From: Spirochaetales bacterium
GTDB lineage: Bacteria; Spirochaetota; Spirochaetia; DSM-27196; SLST01
Assembly: GCA_030642995.1 (NCBI GenBank)
Contig: DAOWMR010000169.1
Span: 1 to 6,298 of the forward strand
Length of the DNA: 6,298 bases
Reading direction: 5' to 3'
In this document: piece after piece, positions 5,935 through 6,298 of the stretch
Position numbering within the stretch: position 1 is the first letter of the stretch
Layout of the letters: every line of letters starts with the position of its first letter
Made by a program: the position numbers and the translations under genes
Notes under the pieces: generated by a model
Databases searched by the model: none
Seen by the model: the letters and a program-made list of their open reading frames with translations, nothing else
What the model was told of the DNA's origin: nothing

Positions 5935-6024
5935 CGCGCTCTGCTCGGCCGGATCCAGAATTCCGTTACCGTTCGCATCGTAGCGTGTCTGTGACGGGCC
6001 GGGTACGTATGCGCTCAGGTTTCT

Positions 6025-6298
6025 TCAGAAGATGTGCTGTTCTGCGACCGCCCAGAGCCCGTCACGTTCCTCGAACTGCATCATGTTTATTGCCGGATAG
6101 GTGCGGTCGCGGTAGATGAATTGCAGTGCGTTATCCTCGGGATCCCGGTAACGGAGCGGCACCGGCAGCCAGAACCCGGTTGTGTCGGCATTATGCTCGG
6201 CAAGCAGATCGCGAAAGCCCTCGGCAATCGCATTGACACCCCGAATGTTCCAGCGGGTGCCATCGGCGGTGACAACCAGTTGGCGGGCATTGCTCCAG
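6025..6298 (-). CDS. Partial open frame in register with the large gene, ending at an in-frame TGA
   Basis: Ninety codons are visible, from W (6297-6295) to F before TGA 6025-6027; the 5' part is outside the window. The peptide includes QLVVTADGTRWNIRGVNAI, FWLPVPLRYRDPEDNALQF, IYRDRTYPAINMMQFEE and RDGLWAVAEQHIF. No family is recognised. It looks like normally coding, extracytoplasmic-type sequence. It is in the same frame as the EF-hand/transglutaminase/TPR frame. The 30 codons after the TGA contain no ATG, GTG or TTG, and they hold an EF-hand loop. I therefore think this is the N-terminal portion of the same protein, interrupted by a nonsense codon. The alternative is a separate gene, with its neighbour starting at 5934. 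Confidence 0.6.
   Translation of the reverse strand, partial: WSNARQLVVTADGTRWNIRGVNAIAEGFRDLLAEHNADTTGFWLPVPLRYRDPEDNALQFIYRDRTYPAINMMQFEERDGLWAVAEQHIF

Noticed and set aside
6025..6027. Selenocysteine codon at the in-frame TGA
   Set aside because: No SECIS-like hairpin with a suitable apical loop is visible in the 40 bases downstream, and the context has no redox or catalytic motif that would use selenocysteine.
1000..6027. Genome-wide reassignment of TGA or TAA as sense codons
   Set aside because: TGA ends vapB precisely at the start overlap with vapC, TGG is used freely for Trp, and only one internal stop of each kind is seen.

Overview
The window looks like bacterial chromosome, fairly rich in G+C, from a diderm organism: it carries a gene for a secreted beta-barrel-like outer-membrane protein and a large, apparently extracytoplasmic Ca-binding/transglutaminase-like/TPR protein. 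A spirochaete or similar environmental Gram-negative would fit, but that is a guess. No rRNA or housekeeping marker is present to settle it. All protein genes lie on the minus strand; only the tRNA fragment at the left edge is on the plus strand.

Layout from left to right. Positions 1-33 are the 3' end of a tRNA, best matching tRNA-Pro, with no encoded CCA. Positions 32-505 hold no protein gene. They contain two tandem copies of a ~240-bp unit made almost entirely of hairpins. The two outer hairpins differ between the copies mainly by paired, compensating substitutions. The units also carry pieces identical to the neighbouring tRNA: its T-arm in inverted orientation, and its 3' acceptor end. 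Positions 508-2241 (minus) encode one outer-membrane protein reading frame that is split by an in-frame TAA at 1000-1002. Positions 2340-3103 (minus) are a vapBC-type toxin-antitoxin operon with overlapping genes and a candidate promoter/operator. Positions 3256-6298 (minus) are one long reading frame, cut by the window edge and split by an in-frame TGA at 6025-6027. Its downstream part encodes an array of EF-hand-like calcium loops, a beta-sandwich, a transglutaminase-like Cys-His-Glu domain and three TPRs. Its stop codon lies inside a diverged third copy of the hairpin repeat.

The genes do not form an obvious pathway. The two large envelope genes are separated by the toxin-antitoxin pair. 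The most notable features are the covarying, tRNA-linked palindromic repeat, its recurrence at the 3' ends of both large genes, and the fact that both large genes are each broken by one frame-preserving nonsense codon. The nonsense codons could reflect gene decay, suppression/readthrough, or base errors in the assembly; the sequence alone cannot decide.
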